DNA of 64,000 nucleotides, from assembly GCF_009697385.1 (NCBI RefSeq), contig NZ_VUNL01000001.1, forward strand, positions 62,001-126,000, written 5' to 3'. Numbering within the stretch: the first letter of the stretch is position 1; each line of letters begins with the position of its first letter. The stretch comes from Wylensekiella montiformis. GTDB taxonomy: Bacteria; Bacillota; Negativicutes; Selenomonadales; Selenomonadaceae. Position numbers and translations under genes: made by a program. Shown here piece after piece: positions 26,797 to 36,154 of this stretch. The notes under the pieces are model-generated. The model had not been told where the DNA came from, did no database searches, and saw only the letters and a list, made by a program, of their open reading frames with translations.

Positions 26797-27189
26797 TCAC
26801 TTGTTCTTCAACTGCTTCATAACTTCCGTCAGCTTTTCTGGCACCGGCAGACCAATCCGAGCTGCATTCTCCACTATGGAGATGCCCTCATTGGCACAGT
26901 AGAAGAATATTACAGCCGTGCGCATGACACAGCCTCCACCAACCATATGGACATCCAGCACGTTGGCCACGCCAACCAAGGCCATGATGAAGACCTTCTG
27001 ACAGATGCCATTGAACCCCACGGAACTTGACAGCCGTTTCTCCACTATGGCACAAAGCACCCCCGTGACATAATCAGTCACGATAAAAGCCACCAATGCA
27101 TAGAGCAGACTGTCAAAACTGCCGAGATACTCCCCCAAGGCAGCACCAGCTCCTGCTGCCCAGCATCTAACATCTAAAAATACATCCAT
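26797..27189 (-). CDS. Phage holin
   Basis: 130 residues of the toxin secretion/phage lysis holin type: three or four hydrophobic segments starting at LLYALVAFIVTDYVTGVL, with the conserved ...GICQKVFIMALVGVANVLD and a C-terminal amphipathic NEGISIVENAARIGLPVPEKL. It would form the membrane lesion that releases the endolysin. The ATG at 27189 has AAAGGGGG upstream. It is the last late gene; unusually, the amidase that could serve as endolysin is encoded 22 kb away at 49.5 kb. Confidence 0.85.
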   Translation of the reverse strand: MDVFLDVRCWAAGAGAALGEYLGSFDSLLYALVAFIVTDYVTGVLCAIVEKRLSSSVGFNGICQKVFIMALVGVANVLDVHMVGGGCVMRTAVIFFYCANEGISIVENAARIGLPVPEKLTEVMKQLKNK

Positions 27190-27191
27190 GG

Positions 27192-28355
27192 TCAATCCCC
27201 CTTTATCCATTTCGCTTTATTTTTCATAGGATGTAAACGGCTGTTACGCACATCGCCTGATAACAGCTTCTGCTTGCCCCCCTTCAAGAGATAAAGCTCC
27301 TCACCTGATGTCATCAACCACACCCCATTTTTTACTCGCCCCAGCCTTATCGGCTTATTCATAAAAAAATGCGACTCACAAATCAGAGTCTTTTGCGGTG
27401 AATACAGCTTACCTAAAAACTTATCCTGCCAATAAGATTGTGCGTCTATATTCTCCGGCACCGCCTTAGTACCTTCGATGTAATATCCGTCCGGGAGTGG
27501 CAATGTAAAAATGCCTGCATAAATCCGGTATCTGGAACGCTCGATATGGATTTCATTGTCCTCATCAACCTCCCTTATCGTCATTGCCCACAACGGCTGA
27601 ATGCTCTTGGGGGTCACCATCACCCACAGGTAAGAATCAAAGTCAATAAAGAATCCCCAGTCAGCTTCTCCTTCTCCCCGGTAATTTATAGCATCAATAT
27701 GAAATCCTTTCGCATAACAGTCCAATAGATAGCAATAGGAATCTTCTGATTCATACCAGCCGTTGACTAAAGTACACGAGTTCAAATATACCTTGTTTAT
27801 TACATCGTCTACACCTGAAAGAGGCGTTTCAATGACGGTTGCCTCCTCGTAAGCGTAATCATAGCAAAAGTTGCTGTAACCACTCAGGTCTATGGAATAT
27901 TCCATCTGCCCATTTATTGCAACGCCAGGCTGACCGAGCTGGTCTTCGAAGCTCTCGCCATCGCCAATGTCATGATACCTATATTCACCCCCTTGTAATG
28001 CATATTGATTACCTTGCTCATCCAAATGCAAATCCAGAATCTTGCCATCGGCAAATGTAAATGAACTCCCACGGCTCGCCATCAGCGTATGTTGCTGTCC
28101 TTTCGCATACTTTGTTATCTTTCCCTTATGATAAACCGCTCTTGTGCCGTCCCACATTAGAAGCGGTACATAGGACTCACTAGGGCTGATAATAGGAGCA
28201 GCCCCCCCAGCCTCAAAACTGTTACCATAGATACATCTGCCGTCTGTCCAGACAACATCACCGGGATGAAATGATTTGTTGCCTATTGCTGTCAGCCACC
28301 TACCATTGGCGCAAATGCGGCTGCCGTTCACCGCTGTTACTATTGCCCGCTGCAT
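27192..28355 (-). CDS. Phage tail-associated protein, unknown function
   Basis: 387 residues that I do not recognise as a named family. The N-terminal 30 residues (VTAVNGSRICANGRWLTAIGNKSFHPGDVVWTDGRCIYG) recall short beta folds found in tail-end proteins, and the body has many Tyr and Gly with predicted beta strands and no membrane segment. Placement between the tail fibre-like genes and holin suggests a tail tip or decoration protein. AGGAGC stands before the ATG. Confidence 0.6.
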   Translation of the reverse strand: MQRAIVTAVNGSRICANGRWLTAIGNKSFHPGDVVWTDGRCIYGNSFEAGGAAPIISPSESYVPLLMWDGTRAVYHKGKITKYAKGQQHTLMASRGSSFTFADGKILDLHLDEQGNQYALQGGEYRYHDIGDGESFEDQLGQPGVAINGQMEYSIDLSGYSNFCYDYAYEEATVIETPLSGVDDVINKVYLNSCTLVNGWYESEDSYCYLLDCYAKGFHIDAINYRGEGEADWGFFIDFDSYLWVMVTPKSIQPLWAMTIREVDEDNEIHIERSRYRIYAGIFTLPLPDGYYIEGTKAVPENIDAQSYWQDKFLGKLYSPQKTLICESHFFMNKPIRLGRVKNGVWLMTSGEELYLLKGGKQKLLSGDVRNSRLHPMKNKAKWIKGD

Positions 28356-28359
28356 TTCA

Positions 28360-28578
28360 TCACGCTCCTACGATAACAGCGCGACCAGTTTTCGTCAGCT
28401 GCACCCAAACGGCACTCCCCGTTTCCGTATGACATTCCACTGCCGCCGTAAAGGGATAGGCTCGGTTACCGATGCACACTTTATCTCCTTGGATAATGCC
28501 CCTCTGCGCCTGCCCCATGCCTTTATGGGAATTGGCCACTCTTCTGACTGCTCTTGCCAGACCATCTACCCCGTTCAT
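28360..28578 (-). CDS. Small phage tail-region protein
   Basis: 72 residues starting MNGVDGLARAVRRVANSHKGMGQ and containing RGIIQGDKVCIGNRAYPFTAAVE, a compact beta-rich domain. Its ATG overlaps the stop of the 725-residue protein (ATGA), so it is translated with it. The GDKVCIGNRAYPFTAAV segment resembles small beta-barrel entry domains of tail hub complexes. No assigned function. Confidence 0.6.
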   Translation of the reverse strand: MNGVDGLARAVRRVANSHKGMGQAQRGIIQGDKVCIGNRAYPFTAAVECHTETGSAVWVQLTKTGRAVIVGA

Positions 28579-30752
28579 CCGTACCACCTCACCAGTCTAA
28601 TGCTCTGTCGCAGACTTCTGGTTGTGAGCTTCACCTGATTGCTCACCAGAAAATACTCCTTATCGTCCAGCCTGATGCGTTCCGTAAAATCCAGAATATG
28701 CCGTATCGTTGCATGCCCTTTTATTACCGGGCTTACGATATCCAGACTGACTTCTTCCTGCCGCTTACGGTTCAGCCACTCAATCTCATGGGTAAGCTCC
28801 CGTAGGAAATCATCTCCTGTCACGGGAAATTCCGTATCGAAAAGCGCCTGTCCCTTGAATTTGTCATCTTCGTCATCATCAAAATCATAGTCGCTCCCCA
28901 GACTCCGGTTCCACTCGTTGATGGTAAACTGACTGGATTTGCCTCCGGGCTTGCCCTGCGAGATGGAACTTCCCTGAAACTCTCCATCTTCATACACCGT
29001 TGTGGAATACCAGCCGTAGCCGATTGGCGCATGGTAGGTTATCCTCGTGGAGAAATTCTCGTTGAGCCAGTCCGTCCAATCGTTGCGGTCATGGGACGTT
29101 TCACCCTCTTTTTGTGTTGCGTCCGTGGTTTTCTCCGTTTCTTTGAAAAGGTAAATGTCATTAGCCGTCTTGGCGTATGTATATGTGGTCTGCACCGTAG
29201 AGCCGTCCGGGTTATGCGTCCGCTTTTCCGTAAGGTACTGATCATCATAGGAATATTCTGTAATGCTGCCATTTGTTTCTTCCTCCGTAAGTAGCCCGTT
29301 AAGATAGTGACGGGTAATTCCCTCAATGCCGATGGTGCCAGTGAAGGGCTGCGGCTCATAATCCTTATCGCTCCTTGCTCTGTCCCAGCTTTCCGTGGTG
29401 GCGCTGTCCCAAACCGAACGGATGAGTTTGCGGTTAATGGTCGGCATCGTGTGTGGCCATGCTGTAATGTCTGTCACCTGATCCTCATGGCCACGCTGAA
29501 TAATATGCAGCATTCCGCCACGAATGAACACATTAATCTGTCTTTGTGGTAATCTGCTCGTCCAGGAAAAGAGTGATGAGATGAAGTCCTGATAGGTCAT
29601 GCCCGACAAACTGTAATCCTGCGAGGGAGTGAAATCTTCAATCCGTAAATCCAGTGACAGTCCCAAGGCATCAGCGATTTTGCGGGCATAGTAGGAGCAG
29701 TTAGCCTCCACTACCTCAATATTGATGGGCATATAGAGCAGACGGTCTAAGGGGTACATCCCTTTTACTGTCTGCAAGATGCCCTGCTGGCTGGTTTCCT
29801 CAACCTGAAAATCGCAGGCAAAGTCCAAAATTCTGCCCTGCACAGCCGCTTCAATATCCAACGGACTTGCCGTCATCATTTGGAAGGTATCAGCAAGTGT
29901 CCGTTCGTTGAGAGCGAGCGTTACCGACTGGATACCGGAAATATTCTGTTGCGGAATATCGTCTATACCATCGCCACCAGTACCCTTATTGGCATCTATG
30001 GCAAAATGGTACGGCAAGATTGAAACTGTATCTCCATGGGCAACTTCCCATTTGGACAAATCGCGCTCGGTCATGGCTTCTGCTTTGGATATGAAAGCAA
30101 CCCGCCTTGCTGTATCTGCGGTTGCTGCCTGTAACGGCGAATTTACTATGCGCTCGGTCGTGGCAATGGCCGTTTCAGACTTTACCACCTGTCTTGTGAA
30201 GTTTTGCGTGGCAGATTCAGTCTTGGAAACATACCGCGCAGCTTTTGCCATTCCTGCCTGTGTTGCCTGCAAATTTCGCACTACATCTGCCGCCAGAGAA
30301 TTCTCCCTTGACAGAATCCGAACAGCCCCCGCCACAATCTGCTCATCAGCATAGATTTCACGAAGCGTATTGACACTTGCTCCCTGCAGAGCAGAAGTGA
30401 CCTGCCGACAGGTATCTGCCATCACCTCATTGGTACACACCATCTCTCTTGATGAATCCGCTACTCCATGAACCGATACACCAAGACAGCGGCACATTTC
30501 AGCAACAGCCGTTTCATAGCTGCATTCCCAGCGCATTGTGTCTGCCATGACACAATTATTTCTGATGACATTTCGCTTGCCGTCAGCTTGTGCTTTATCC
30601 TCAGCAGCCAGTTTCCTTTCCGTATCTGCCGTGGCAGTAACTATGTGTTCTGGCTGTATAATACCGACAAGTATTTTCTGTGGCTTAAACGCTATGCTGC
30701 CTGCAATTATGGCTGTGGCAACAGGATGCAAACCTTTTATTTCAATGCTCAT
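28575..30752 (-). CDS. Phage minor structural protein, tail hub/baseplate-like
   Basis: 725 residues. The first about 240 residues are degenerate repeats with the pattern ADTxR (VTATADTERK, VMADTMRW, VMADTCRQV, ATADTARRV), a feature of some Firmicutes phage tail-end proteins. The middle and C-terminal parts (about 250-720) have hub-like features such as QDFISSLFSWTSRLPQRQINVFI, then beta-rich segments and an end in which VKLTTRSLRQSIRLVRW closes. Probably the tail tip/baseplate protein that connects tube and fibres. Start ATG overlaps the preceding stop. Confidence 0.65.
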   Translation of the reverse strand: MSIEIKGLHPVATAIIAGSIAFKPQKILVGIIQPEHIVTATADTERKLAAEDKAQADGKRNVIRNNCVMADTMRWECSYETAVAEMCRCLGVSVHGVADSSREMVCTNEVMADTCRQVTSALQGASVNTLREIYADEQIVAGAVRILSRENSLAADVVRNLQATQAGMAKAARYVSKTESATQNFTRQVVKSETAIATTERIVNSPLQAATADTARRVAFISKAEAMTERDLSKWEVAHGDTVSILPYHFAIDANKGTGGDGIDDIPQQNISGIQSVTLALNERTLADTFQMMTASPLDIEAAVQGRILDFACDFQVEETSQQGILQTVKGMYPLDRLLYMPINIEVVEANCSYYARKIADALGLSLDLRIEDFTPSQDYSLSGMTYQDFISSLFSWTSRLPQRQINVFIRGGMLHIIQRGHEDQVTDITAWPHTMPTINRKLIRSVWDSATTESWDRARSDKDYEPQPFTGTIGIEGITRHYLNGLLTEEETNGSITEYSYDDQYLTEKRTHNPDGSTVQTTYTYAKTANDIYLFKETEKTTDATQKEGETSHDRNDWTDWLNENFSTRITYHAPIGYGWYSTTVYEDGEFQGSSISQGKPGGKSSQFTINEWNRSLGSDYDFDDDEDDKFKGQALFDTEFPVTGDDFLRELTHEIEWLNRKRQEEVSLDIVSPVIKGHATIRHILDFTERIRLDDKEYFLVSNQVKLTTRSLRQSIRLVRWYG

Positions 30753-31636
30753 GATGACCTGTACCCCAGCTTTTTATCTGCCATATCTGCCAACGTAATA
30801 TCCTCTGCCGACAACCCCAAAATGACCTGGCCGTCAGTTGTAGGCAGTGACATGCTGCCAATATTCTGCTCCGTGCCATCTTCTGCTTGCAGATATTCTT
30901 CGAGTCTGGTCAGCAAATCACCATTCCTATATGCCTTTTCTGCCTGAAAGCCGATACCCGTAACCAGTGAATCCTCACCATATTTCTTTATAAGCGTTTC
31001 CGCATCCAGAACATACTGCAAAATCTGCCCTGCCTTGTTTGACGAGTATCCGCCGTCCTCCTGTTCTGCCATGGTCACATCTGCCAACGTTACAGGAAGT
31101 TCGATAACGTGTTCACGGATGTCTATCGGCTCGTCAGATATAATCAAATTCGACCAATGTCCCTTACCTTCGTCTGAAAAGATGACCAAATCTATGTCTT
31201 TGTTCGTCCAACTTCTATCAAGGACGCAGGTGCCATTGACAAAGGCTTCAATTTTTTCTCCATCAAAGTGGAGCAGGATTTCGTTGAGAGCGTTGTCTTT
31301 TACTTCAGCCTCCCTGACTACATTGCAGCCTATGTTCCAAGCACTGTTAGCATACCCGGCCTTCCATTTGTCAGAATCACGTTTGTTGAAAACCACCCCT
31401 GAAAAATATCCTGTCCCTGCACCGATATAGCAGCTCGTGTAGGTGCTTGAAGTACTGTAAAGCCAAAGCGAGGCTTTGATGTACAGTTCCTTCTCCAGAT
31501 TCAGACGGTAAACGCATGTCTTTTCCTTCGTTACATAAAAAGAAGCCTTGGCATAAGGATTGCCCGTTTCTTCCTGTACAGCCAATGCAGTATTTCTCTC
31601 CAACCAGGATACATAGCCCGGATTCATGTATCTCAT
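30749..31636 (-). CDS. Phage tail fibre or receptor-binding-like protein
   Basis: 295 residues. The central part (about 35-175: YRLNLEKELYIKASLWLYST ... EILLHFDGEKIEAFVNGTCVLDR) has the alternating strand pattern of a concanavalin/LamG-type jelly roll, which in phages usually binds glycans. The C-terminal part is helical and ends before the ATG of the next gene. GGGGGGAG lies before the start. Receptor binding is inferred from fold pattern and location only. Confidence 0.6.
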   Translation of the reverse strand: MRYMNPGYVSWLERNTALAVQEETGNPYAKASFYVTKEKTCVYRLNLEKELYIKASLWLYSTSSTYTSCYIGAGTGYFSGVVFNKRDSDKWKAGYANSAWNIGCNVVREAEVKDNALNEILLHFDGEKIEAFVNGTCVLDRSWTNKDIDLVIFSDEGKGHWSNLIISDEPIDIREHVIELPVTLADVTMAEQEDGGYSSNKAGQILQYVLDAETLIKKYGEDSLVTGIGFQAEKAYRNGDLLTRLEEYLQAEDGTEQNIGSMSLPTTDGQVILGLSAEDITLADMADKKLGYRSS

Positions 31637-31648
31637 CAGTCTCCCCCC

Positions 31649-32065
31649 TTATGCCACCACAACCTTCCCCACAGCCTCGATGCTGACGCTGGTATCCTTC
31701 TGCGGAGGCTCGTCCTCCGAACTCATGCCCTTTGCCCAGAAGATAACATTGTCATCCGCTACATCCGCAAGGACGATTTTATCCTGCCAGATTGCACCAT
31801 CTAAAGCCGCTTTACTATCGACAAAATCACCGTCTTTTGCCAATTTCCACTTGGCTGAACTCGTGCCTTTCAAGCTGACCGTCACCCCACCATCAATCTT
31901 ATAGCCATCATCACAGCGAACAGCACATTTCACCGCCGCCGATTCTGCCTTGCTGGCATCGAGAGTAACGGATATGGGAATAAGTCCCGTACCACTTGAA
32001 GCCTCCGTACCGTCTGTCTTTCCTGCCGTGGGATTGTTCGTATAGATATGCAACTGATTTGCCAT
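31649..32065 (-). CDS. Phage tail-region protein with beta-sandwich character
   Basis: 138 residues, MANQLHIYTNNPTAGKTDG at the start, with a pattern of strands resembling an Ig-like domain (IPISVTLDASKAESAAVKCAVRC, GVTVSLKGTSSAKWKLAKDG). It may decorate the tail or capsid; the family is not named here. GGAGGG stands 8 bases before the ATG, in a run of tightly packed tail genes. Confidence 0.6.
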   Translation of the reverse strand: MANQLHIYTNNPTAGKTDGTEASSGTGLIPISVTLDASKAESAAVKCAVRCDDGYKIDGGVTVSLKGTSSAKWKLAKDGDFVDSKAALDGAIWQDKIVLADVADDNVIFWAKGMSSEDEPPQKDTSVSIEAVGKVVVA

Positions 32066-32068
32066 TTG

Positions 32069-32401
32069 TTAAACCCTCCAAAATTCCAGATTCACTTTAT
32101 AGCAGCGTGGGAAGTGGCTGACATAGCTGTAGCCCTTCACCACCACACGCAGCTTCGTATGGATAATGCCTGCCTCATCCTTGACACTTACGAGGGTGCG
32201 GTCATTCCATAACTTCTTTATTGCCTGCCAGTCTGATAGCATAAAGTCTGCCGTACAGCTGTACTTGTCACCGCTCTCCAGATGACCAAAGTCCTGCACC
32301 ACCGTGCCACCGAGGACTTCCATTGTCTGTTGGCGATCATCCGGCAGGACTTTCCAGCCCTCCACAGATAACGAGCGATGTCCGTCAATCTCAATATGCA
32401 A
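32069..32401 (-). CDS. Phage tail protein, distal-tail-region hypothetical
   Basis: About 110 residues (HIEIDGHRSLSVEGWKVLPDDRQQTMEVLGG...) with beta-rich content and no clear family. It directly follows the tape measure gene, where distal tail or hub proteins are normally found. GGGGAG overlapping the end of the tape measure gene is 8-9 bases before a TTG at 32401; GTG codons at 32407 and 32410 are too near to it, so I use the TTG. Confidence 0.55.
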   Translation of the reverse strand: MHIEIDGHRSLSVEGWKVLPDDRQQTMEVLGGTVVQDFGHLESGDKYSCTADFMLSDWQAIKKLWNDRTLVSVKDEAGIIHTKLRVVVKGYSYVSHFPRCYKVNLEFWRV

Positions 32402-35063
32402 GTTCACCACTCCCCAATGCCTGCTCCACAGCAGGCGTTATTCTATCTGCCACCTGATCAGCAAGACGGCTCATGCTTTCGCTGTCCTGAGTTACAGCAG
32501 TGTCGATGTTCACCGAGACATTTACAGTTGGTGCATGGTTGATGGTTTGATTTCCTTCCCCCATGGTTTGGGGCTGATTGAACCGTTCCATTGCCCCTGC
32601 CATATTGTCGCTGATGGCACCTGCCAGCCGGTCCGCACTTTCAGCGGTTATGCTGATACCATCAAGCATTGCCAGTTGTTCTGGTGTTCCCTGAAAGCTG
32701 GCGCGAATTTGTGCCAGAGTGTCTGCCATATCCTGCCGTCCTACATCCTGCTCCCAGTGAGGATTGACAGCAAACTGTGGCAGAAGATTATCTGCTGCTT
32801 CTTTTCTTGCCGCCTGAAATTTTTCCAGTTCTGCCGGTGTAAAACGTAAATCTTCTGCGGTCAGCCCGGCTTCTTCACGAAGTTTCTTTAACAGCCCAAT
32901 CTTGCCACCCTGCCGGAATGCCTCAAGTTCTTCTTTCTGTGAGCGCAAGGTTTCCAGAGCGGCATCCCGTTTGGCATCGGCCTTGGCTTTTTCTGCCCAC
33001 TGAGTTGCCTTGACCTCATCTACGCCTTTTTGTTGCCAGGCCTTTTTCTCCCGCTCGATTTCATCCAGCCTGTTGCGGAGACTGTCCTGCCAGATGGAAT
33101 CTATACGGGAAGCCACTTCATTTTCAAACTGCTGACGAACTTTTGCCTTGCTGGCTGCAGCCCACTGAGTTGCACTGACCTCGTCCAAGCCCTTCTTCCG
33201 ATAGGCTTCGGCTTCACGGTCTATATTGGCCAGCTGATTGGCTAAATCCGAGCGATAGATTTCCTGCGTCTTATCTACGACATTGTGCTGAAAGTCTTCA
33301 TAAATCTGAGCCTGTTTGGCGACTTTGTATTCGTCAATGAGCGTTTGACTTGCTCCTGCCTGCTGAAACTTCTCTATTTCCTTGTTGATACCCGCCAGTG
33401 ATTTTTCCAGGTCGCTACGGCTAAGATTTGCCATGGCATCCTTCAGTTCAGCATTAGCCTGACTCATTTTCTCTGCCGCAAGTGCAGCCTGTCTTGAGGC
33501 GCGGGCATTTTCCCTTTTGGCTTCACTGTTCTTGCGGATGGCTTCTTCGGCTTCACGGGCAGCTTTCTTTTCTTCCTTGAGAGCTTCATCCTCGGCTTGC
33601 CATTCCTTGAACTTGTCGGTGTGCGTGGCAAGTTCATAGGTACCCAGCGCACCCACACCTGCGCCAATGCCGGCACCAACCGGTCCGCCGACCATAAAAC
33701 CCACGCCAGCCCCCAGCAATGCTCCCTGTACCGTTGTGCCTACACCGCCATGACGAGCATAGGTTCCAACATTGCTGAGTGCCTCCTGCGTGGTTTTGGC
33801 ATTGATGCCGATGGACTCTAAGGCGTCTGCCACGCCCCCCAACAAATCCATGGAAGTCTTGGCAAACTCACCGACTGTAACCGCCAGTTCCTTGATATCG
33901 TCCTTGTTGGTACGGATGGAATCAATAAGCCCCTTGAAGCCTTCAATGATATCCGGCATCAATTCTTCAGCTACTGGAAGCAGGGCTGCACCGAAGGCGG
34001 TTTTCAGCTGACCTGTCTCCATCTCCATTTCCTTCCACTTAAGGTAGGTCTTATGTGCCTGTTCTGGGTCTAAAAGTCCCGTGGTCTTGATATGGGAGGA
34101 GATTTCCATCAGTTCGGTGTACTGCTCAAGGACAGGAACAAGCCCTGCTCCTCTTGCGCCCAGCACTTCGGCCACATAGGCTTCTTCTTCGCCAGCATCT
34201 GCCGCCGTACGATAGCCCCTGGCAAGTTCCCCCAGCTGATCGCTCATAGACTTCAAAGCACCACTGCCATCCGTCAGCGATACGCCAAATCTGGTCAATG
34301 CCTGCGTAGTCGAGTTGCCATTCTCACCTGCCGAGAGTATCTGTTTGTCCAGCCTTGCCATTAGTGGCGTGATGGATTGGACATTCACCCCCACCATAGC
34401 AAATACACGGTTCAGCTTTGCCGCTTCGGCACTTGATGTATGCAGTCTTTGGGTGAGTTTATAGAGACTTTCGCCACTTTCCATGGCACTTTGGGTAATA
34501 TTGAACAGCCCAGCTCCCGTAGTAGCAATGGCAAGTACTGCTGCCATCTTGGCACTGAGCAGATTAAAACCGCTGGAAAGACTACCCAGCCCTGCCTTGG
34601 CCTGCCCAATACTGGCTGACATCCGCTGACCAAATGTAGTGGCATTACCTCCTGCTGCCTTAATCTGTATATTCAACCTGCGCATTTCAGCTTCCATCTG
34701 GGCGATGGCTTTCTGCTGTTTCAGGAGATTGGTTTCGGCCTGCCGGGTAAGACCGCTATCCTCGCCACTGGTCTTGTGAGCATCTTTTACCACAGTTGCA
34801 AGGATTTGTTCCTTCTGTCGCTGAATGTCCAACTGCTGATTGATAGCCTGGTACTTGATTTTCAGTTGGTCGAGTTCCTTGCCGGCTCCTTCCAGCTTGG
34901 TGAGGTCGATGTCCGTTTTCAATGTGAGCTGTTTGCTCTCACTGTTAAGCCGTGCCATGGTCTGGCTGACCGTTCTTCCTGCCGTGTCGAAATCCAGCTG
35001 CAGACGGGCAATGTCCAAGCCCAGTGAAATATACAGTTCGTCTATTTTCTGCCCCTTGGCCAT
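32391..35063 (-). CDS. Tail tape measure protein
   Basis: 890 residues, largest gene of the late operon. Coiled-coil N-terminus (about 1-150), hydrophobic Gly/Ala segment (GALLGAGVGFMVGGPVGAG region near 440-480), and three tandem degenerate repeats of about 55 residues (about 540-710), each with a pattern L-x-x-x-L-x-x-I-x-x-E-x-x-x-x-x-x-x-G. It sets tail length and is ejected with DNA. It starts in a TAATG overlap with the chaperone frame. Position after the two chaperone frames confirms the call. Confidence 0.9.
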   Translation of the reverse strand: MAKGQKIDELYISLGLDIARLQLDFDTAGRTVSQTMARLNSESKQLTLKTDIDLTKLEGAGKELDQLKIKYQAINQQLDIQRQKEQILATVVKDAHKTSGEDSGLTRQAETNLLKQQKAIAQMEAEMRRLNIQIKAAGGNATTFGQRMSASIGQAKAGLGSLSSGFNLLSAKMAAVLAIATTGAGLFNITQSAMESGESLYKLTQRLHTSSAEAAKLNRVFAMVGVNVQSITPLMARLDKQILSAGENGNSTTQALTRFGVSLTDGSGALKSMSDQLGELARGYRTAADAGEEEAYVAEVLGARGAGLVPVLEQYTELMEISSHIKTTGLLDPEQAHKTYLKWKEMEMETGQLKTAFGAALLPVAEELMPDIIEGFKGLIDSIRTNKDDIKELAVTVGEFAKTSMDLLGGVADALESIGINAKTTQEALSNVGTYARHGGVGTTVQGALLGAGVGFMVGGPVGAGIGAGVGALGTYELATHTDKFKEWQAEDEALKEEKKAAREAEEAIRKNSEAKRENARASRQAALAAEKMSQANAELKDAMANLSRSDLEKSLAGINKEIEKFQQAGASQTLIDEYKVAKQAQIYEDFQHNVVDKTQEIYRSDLANQLANIDREAEAYRKKGLDEVSATQWAAASKAKVRQQFENEVASRIDSIWQDSLRNRLDEIEREKKAWQQKGVDEVKATQWAEKAKADAKRDAALETLRSQKEELEAFRQGGKIGLLKKLREEAGLTAEDLRFTPAELEKFQAARKEAADNLLPQFAVNPHWEQDVGRQDMADTLAQIRASFQGTPEQLAMLDGISITAESADRLAGAISDNMAGAMERFNQPQTMGEGNQTINHAPTVNVSVNIDTAVTQDSESMSRLADQVADRITPAVEQALGSGELAY

Positions 35064-35305
35064 TACATCACATCCTCAATAAATTTCTGACACCCCTTAT
35101 CTCTGACCAAAGCGGTCACCAGCAATTGGTCGAGCAGTATACCTGCATCCGTTTCATCCACCTCTTGTACTGTCCAGCCGTAAGCTGACTGCAATCGCTC
35201 GTAGTATCTTAAAAGTGTCTGGTACGGAGTCAGCTTGATGTCACCGGCTCCGTTTCCCCGTTTGGGATTTTCACCAACTTCGAGAAGGTCAGCGACTGCA
35301 GCCAC
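35063..35305 (-). CDS. Tail assembly chaperone, frameshifted C-terminal part (gpT-like)
   Basis: 80 codons in the -1 frame relative to the preceding gene, overlapping it by 76 bases and ending at the tape measure start. In tailed phages such a pair makes a short chaperone and a longer G-T fusion by programmed -1 slippage. A slippery heptamer is present at 35260-35266. The fusion would be about 162 residues. This frame has a nominal start at 35305 but no strong ribosome site, favouring expression as the fusion. Confidence 0.75.
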   Translation of the reverse strand: MAAVADLLEVGENPKRGNGAGDIKLTPYQTLLRYYERLQSAYGWTVQEVDETDAGILLDQLLVTALVRDKGCQKFIEDVM

Positions 35306-35550
35306 AGGAAGATTTCACGCACCAACGGCACAATGTCTGCAACTTCCATATTCTCATCTATAGATTCTTTGGTGATTACCTTTTGACCGAAGGCCAGCAC
35401 AATGAGGTCAACATTGCGGTCGAGGTATTCCTCCAAAGCCATATCCTGCTTGTCCTCATCGAAGAAGGCCAAGAATTCACGCCAGACCTTCATCTTGGGT
35501 GAGTTAGGTGTATAAGTTTTGCCATCTATGACAATCTTAGGTTTATCCAT
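35230..35550 (-). CDS. Tail assembly chaperone (gpG-like)
   Basis: 106 residues (MDKPKIVIDGKTYTPNSPKMKVWREFLAFFDED...), typical of the short chaperone that coats the tape measure during tail assembly in siphophages infecting Firmicutes. GGAGGG lies before the ATG. It lies between the major tail protein and the tape measure and shares its 3' end with the -1 frame extension. Confidence 0.8.
   Translation of the reverse strand: MDKPKIVIDGKTYTPNSPKMKVWREFLAFFDEDKQDMALEEYLDRNVDLIVLAFGQKVITKESIDENMEVADIVPLVREIFLWLQSLTFSKLVKIPNGETEPVTSS
35260..35266 (-). other. Programmed -1 frameshift site (CCCAAAC)
   Basis: On the minus strand the heptamer C CCA AAC is in the X XXY YYZ register with the gpG-like frame. 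Slippage by one base continues into the second frame (…RGNGAGD). It lies 30 bases before the gpG stop. No strong downstream pseudoknot is obvious by eye. Confidence 0.65.
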
Positions 35551-35563
35551 CTCTCAGCCCTCC

Positions 35564-36154
35564 TCAGACACTTGCATACCAGTCAGCTGCCTCCGTAAAA
35601 CCAGACTCCTCATCGGCCTTGGTATAGGAGAGTCCGTCCGACAGACGGTAGATGGCCTTGGCGGTGATAGTCGGCGTTGCGTAAGCAATATTTTCTTCCT
35701 TGGTGCTGCCAGTTTCCGAAGGCTCAGTGAATTGTACCTTGTAAAATTTGGTATAGCGTTTTTTTCCGTTGCGCTTGTCCGACTGAAACATGACGGCGAA
35801 GAAAGGAGCCACATCGTCTTTGCCAGCAACCATTACACCATTTTCCATCTTGTGACCGAAGAGATAAGCAATGTACTCCAACGGCAGAGCTGCCGTATCG
35901 AAGGTCAAATCGTAAGAGGCCGTTCCCGTCACGCTGTCAATACTCTGTCCATCGGCATACAGTTCTGCCTGACTGGTCTTGGGCTTGATATCCACCTTGC
36001 GAAGAATACGCCCTAAGTTTATAGGCGTTTCATAAGTAGCCGTGCCATTTGGTTCATCCGTCAGCATTTTTGCAATATGCAGTTTCTGTACGTTGATGAA
36101 CTGCCCACTCATAAGGTTGCTGGCAAGAGTTGCCGTATTCTTTGGTTCTGCCAT
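35564..36154 (-). CDS. Major tail protein (phi13 type)
   Basis: 196 residues with the tail-tube pattern of the phi13 family: an N-terminal NVQKLHIAKMLTDEP, then the alternating ADGQSIDSVTGTASYDLTFDTAALPLEYIAYLFGH and the acidic end. It polymerises as hexameric rings around the tape measure. The stop of the preceding gene overlaps its ATG. Flanked by tail completion and chaperone genes as in typical siphophages. Confidence 0.87.
   Translation of the reverse strand: MAEPKNTATLASNLMSGQFINVQKLHIAKMLTDEPNGTATYETPINLGRILRKVDIKPKTSQAELYADGQSIDSVTGTASYDLTFDTAALPLEYIAYLFGHKMENGVMVAGKDDVAPFFAVMFQSDKRNGKKRYTKFYKVQFTEPSETGSTKEENIAYATPTITAKAIYRLSDGLSYTKADEESGFTEAADWYASV

Noticed and set aside
35251-35257. 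GGGAAAC as the frameshift heptamer in the chaperone overlap
   Set aside because: It is not in the X XXY YYZ register with the gpG-like frame. CCCAAAC at 35260-35266 is.
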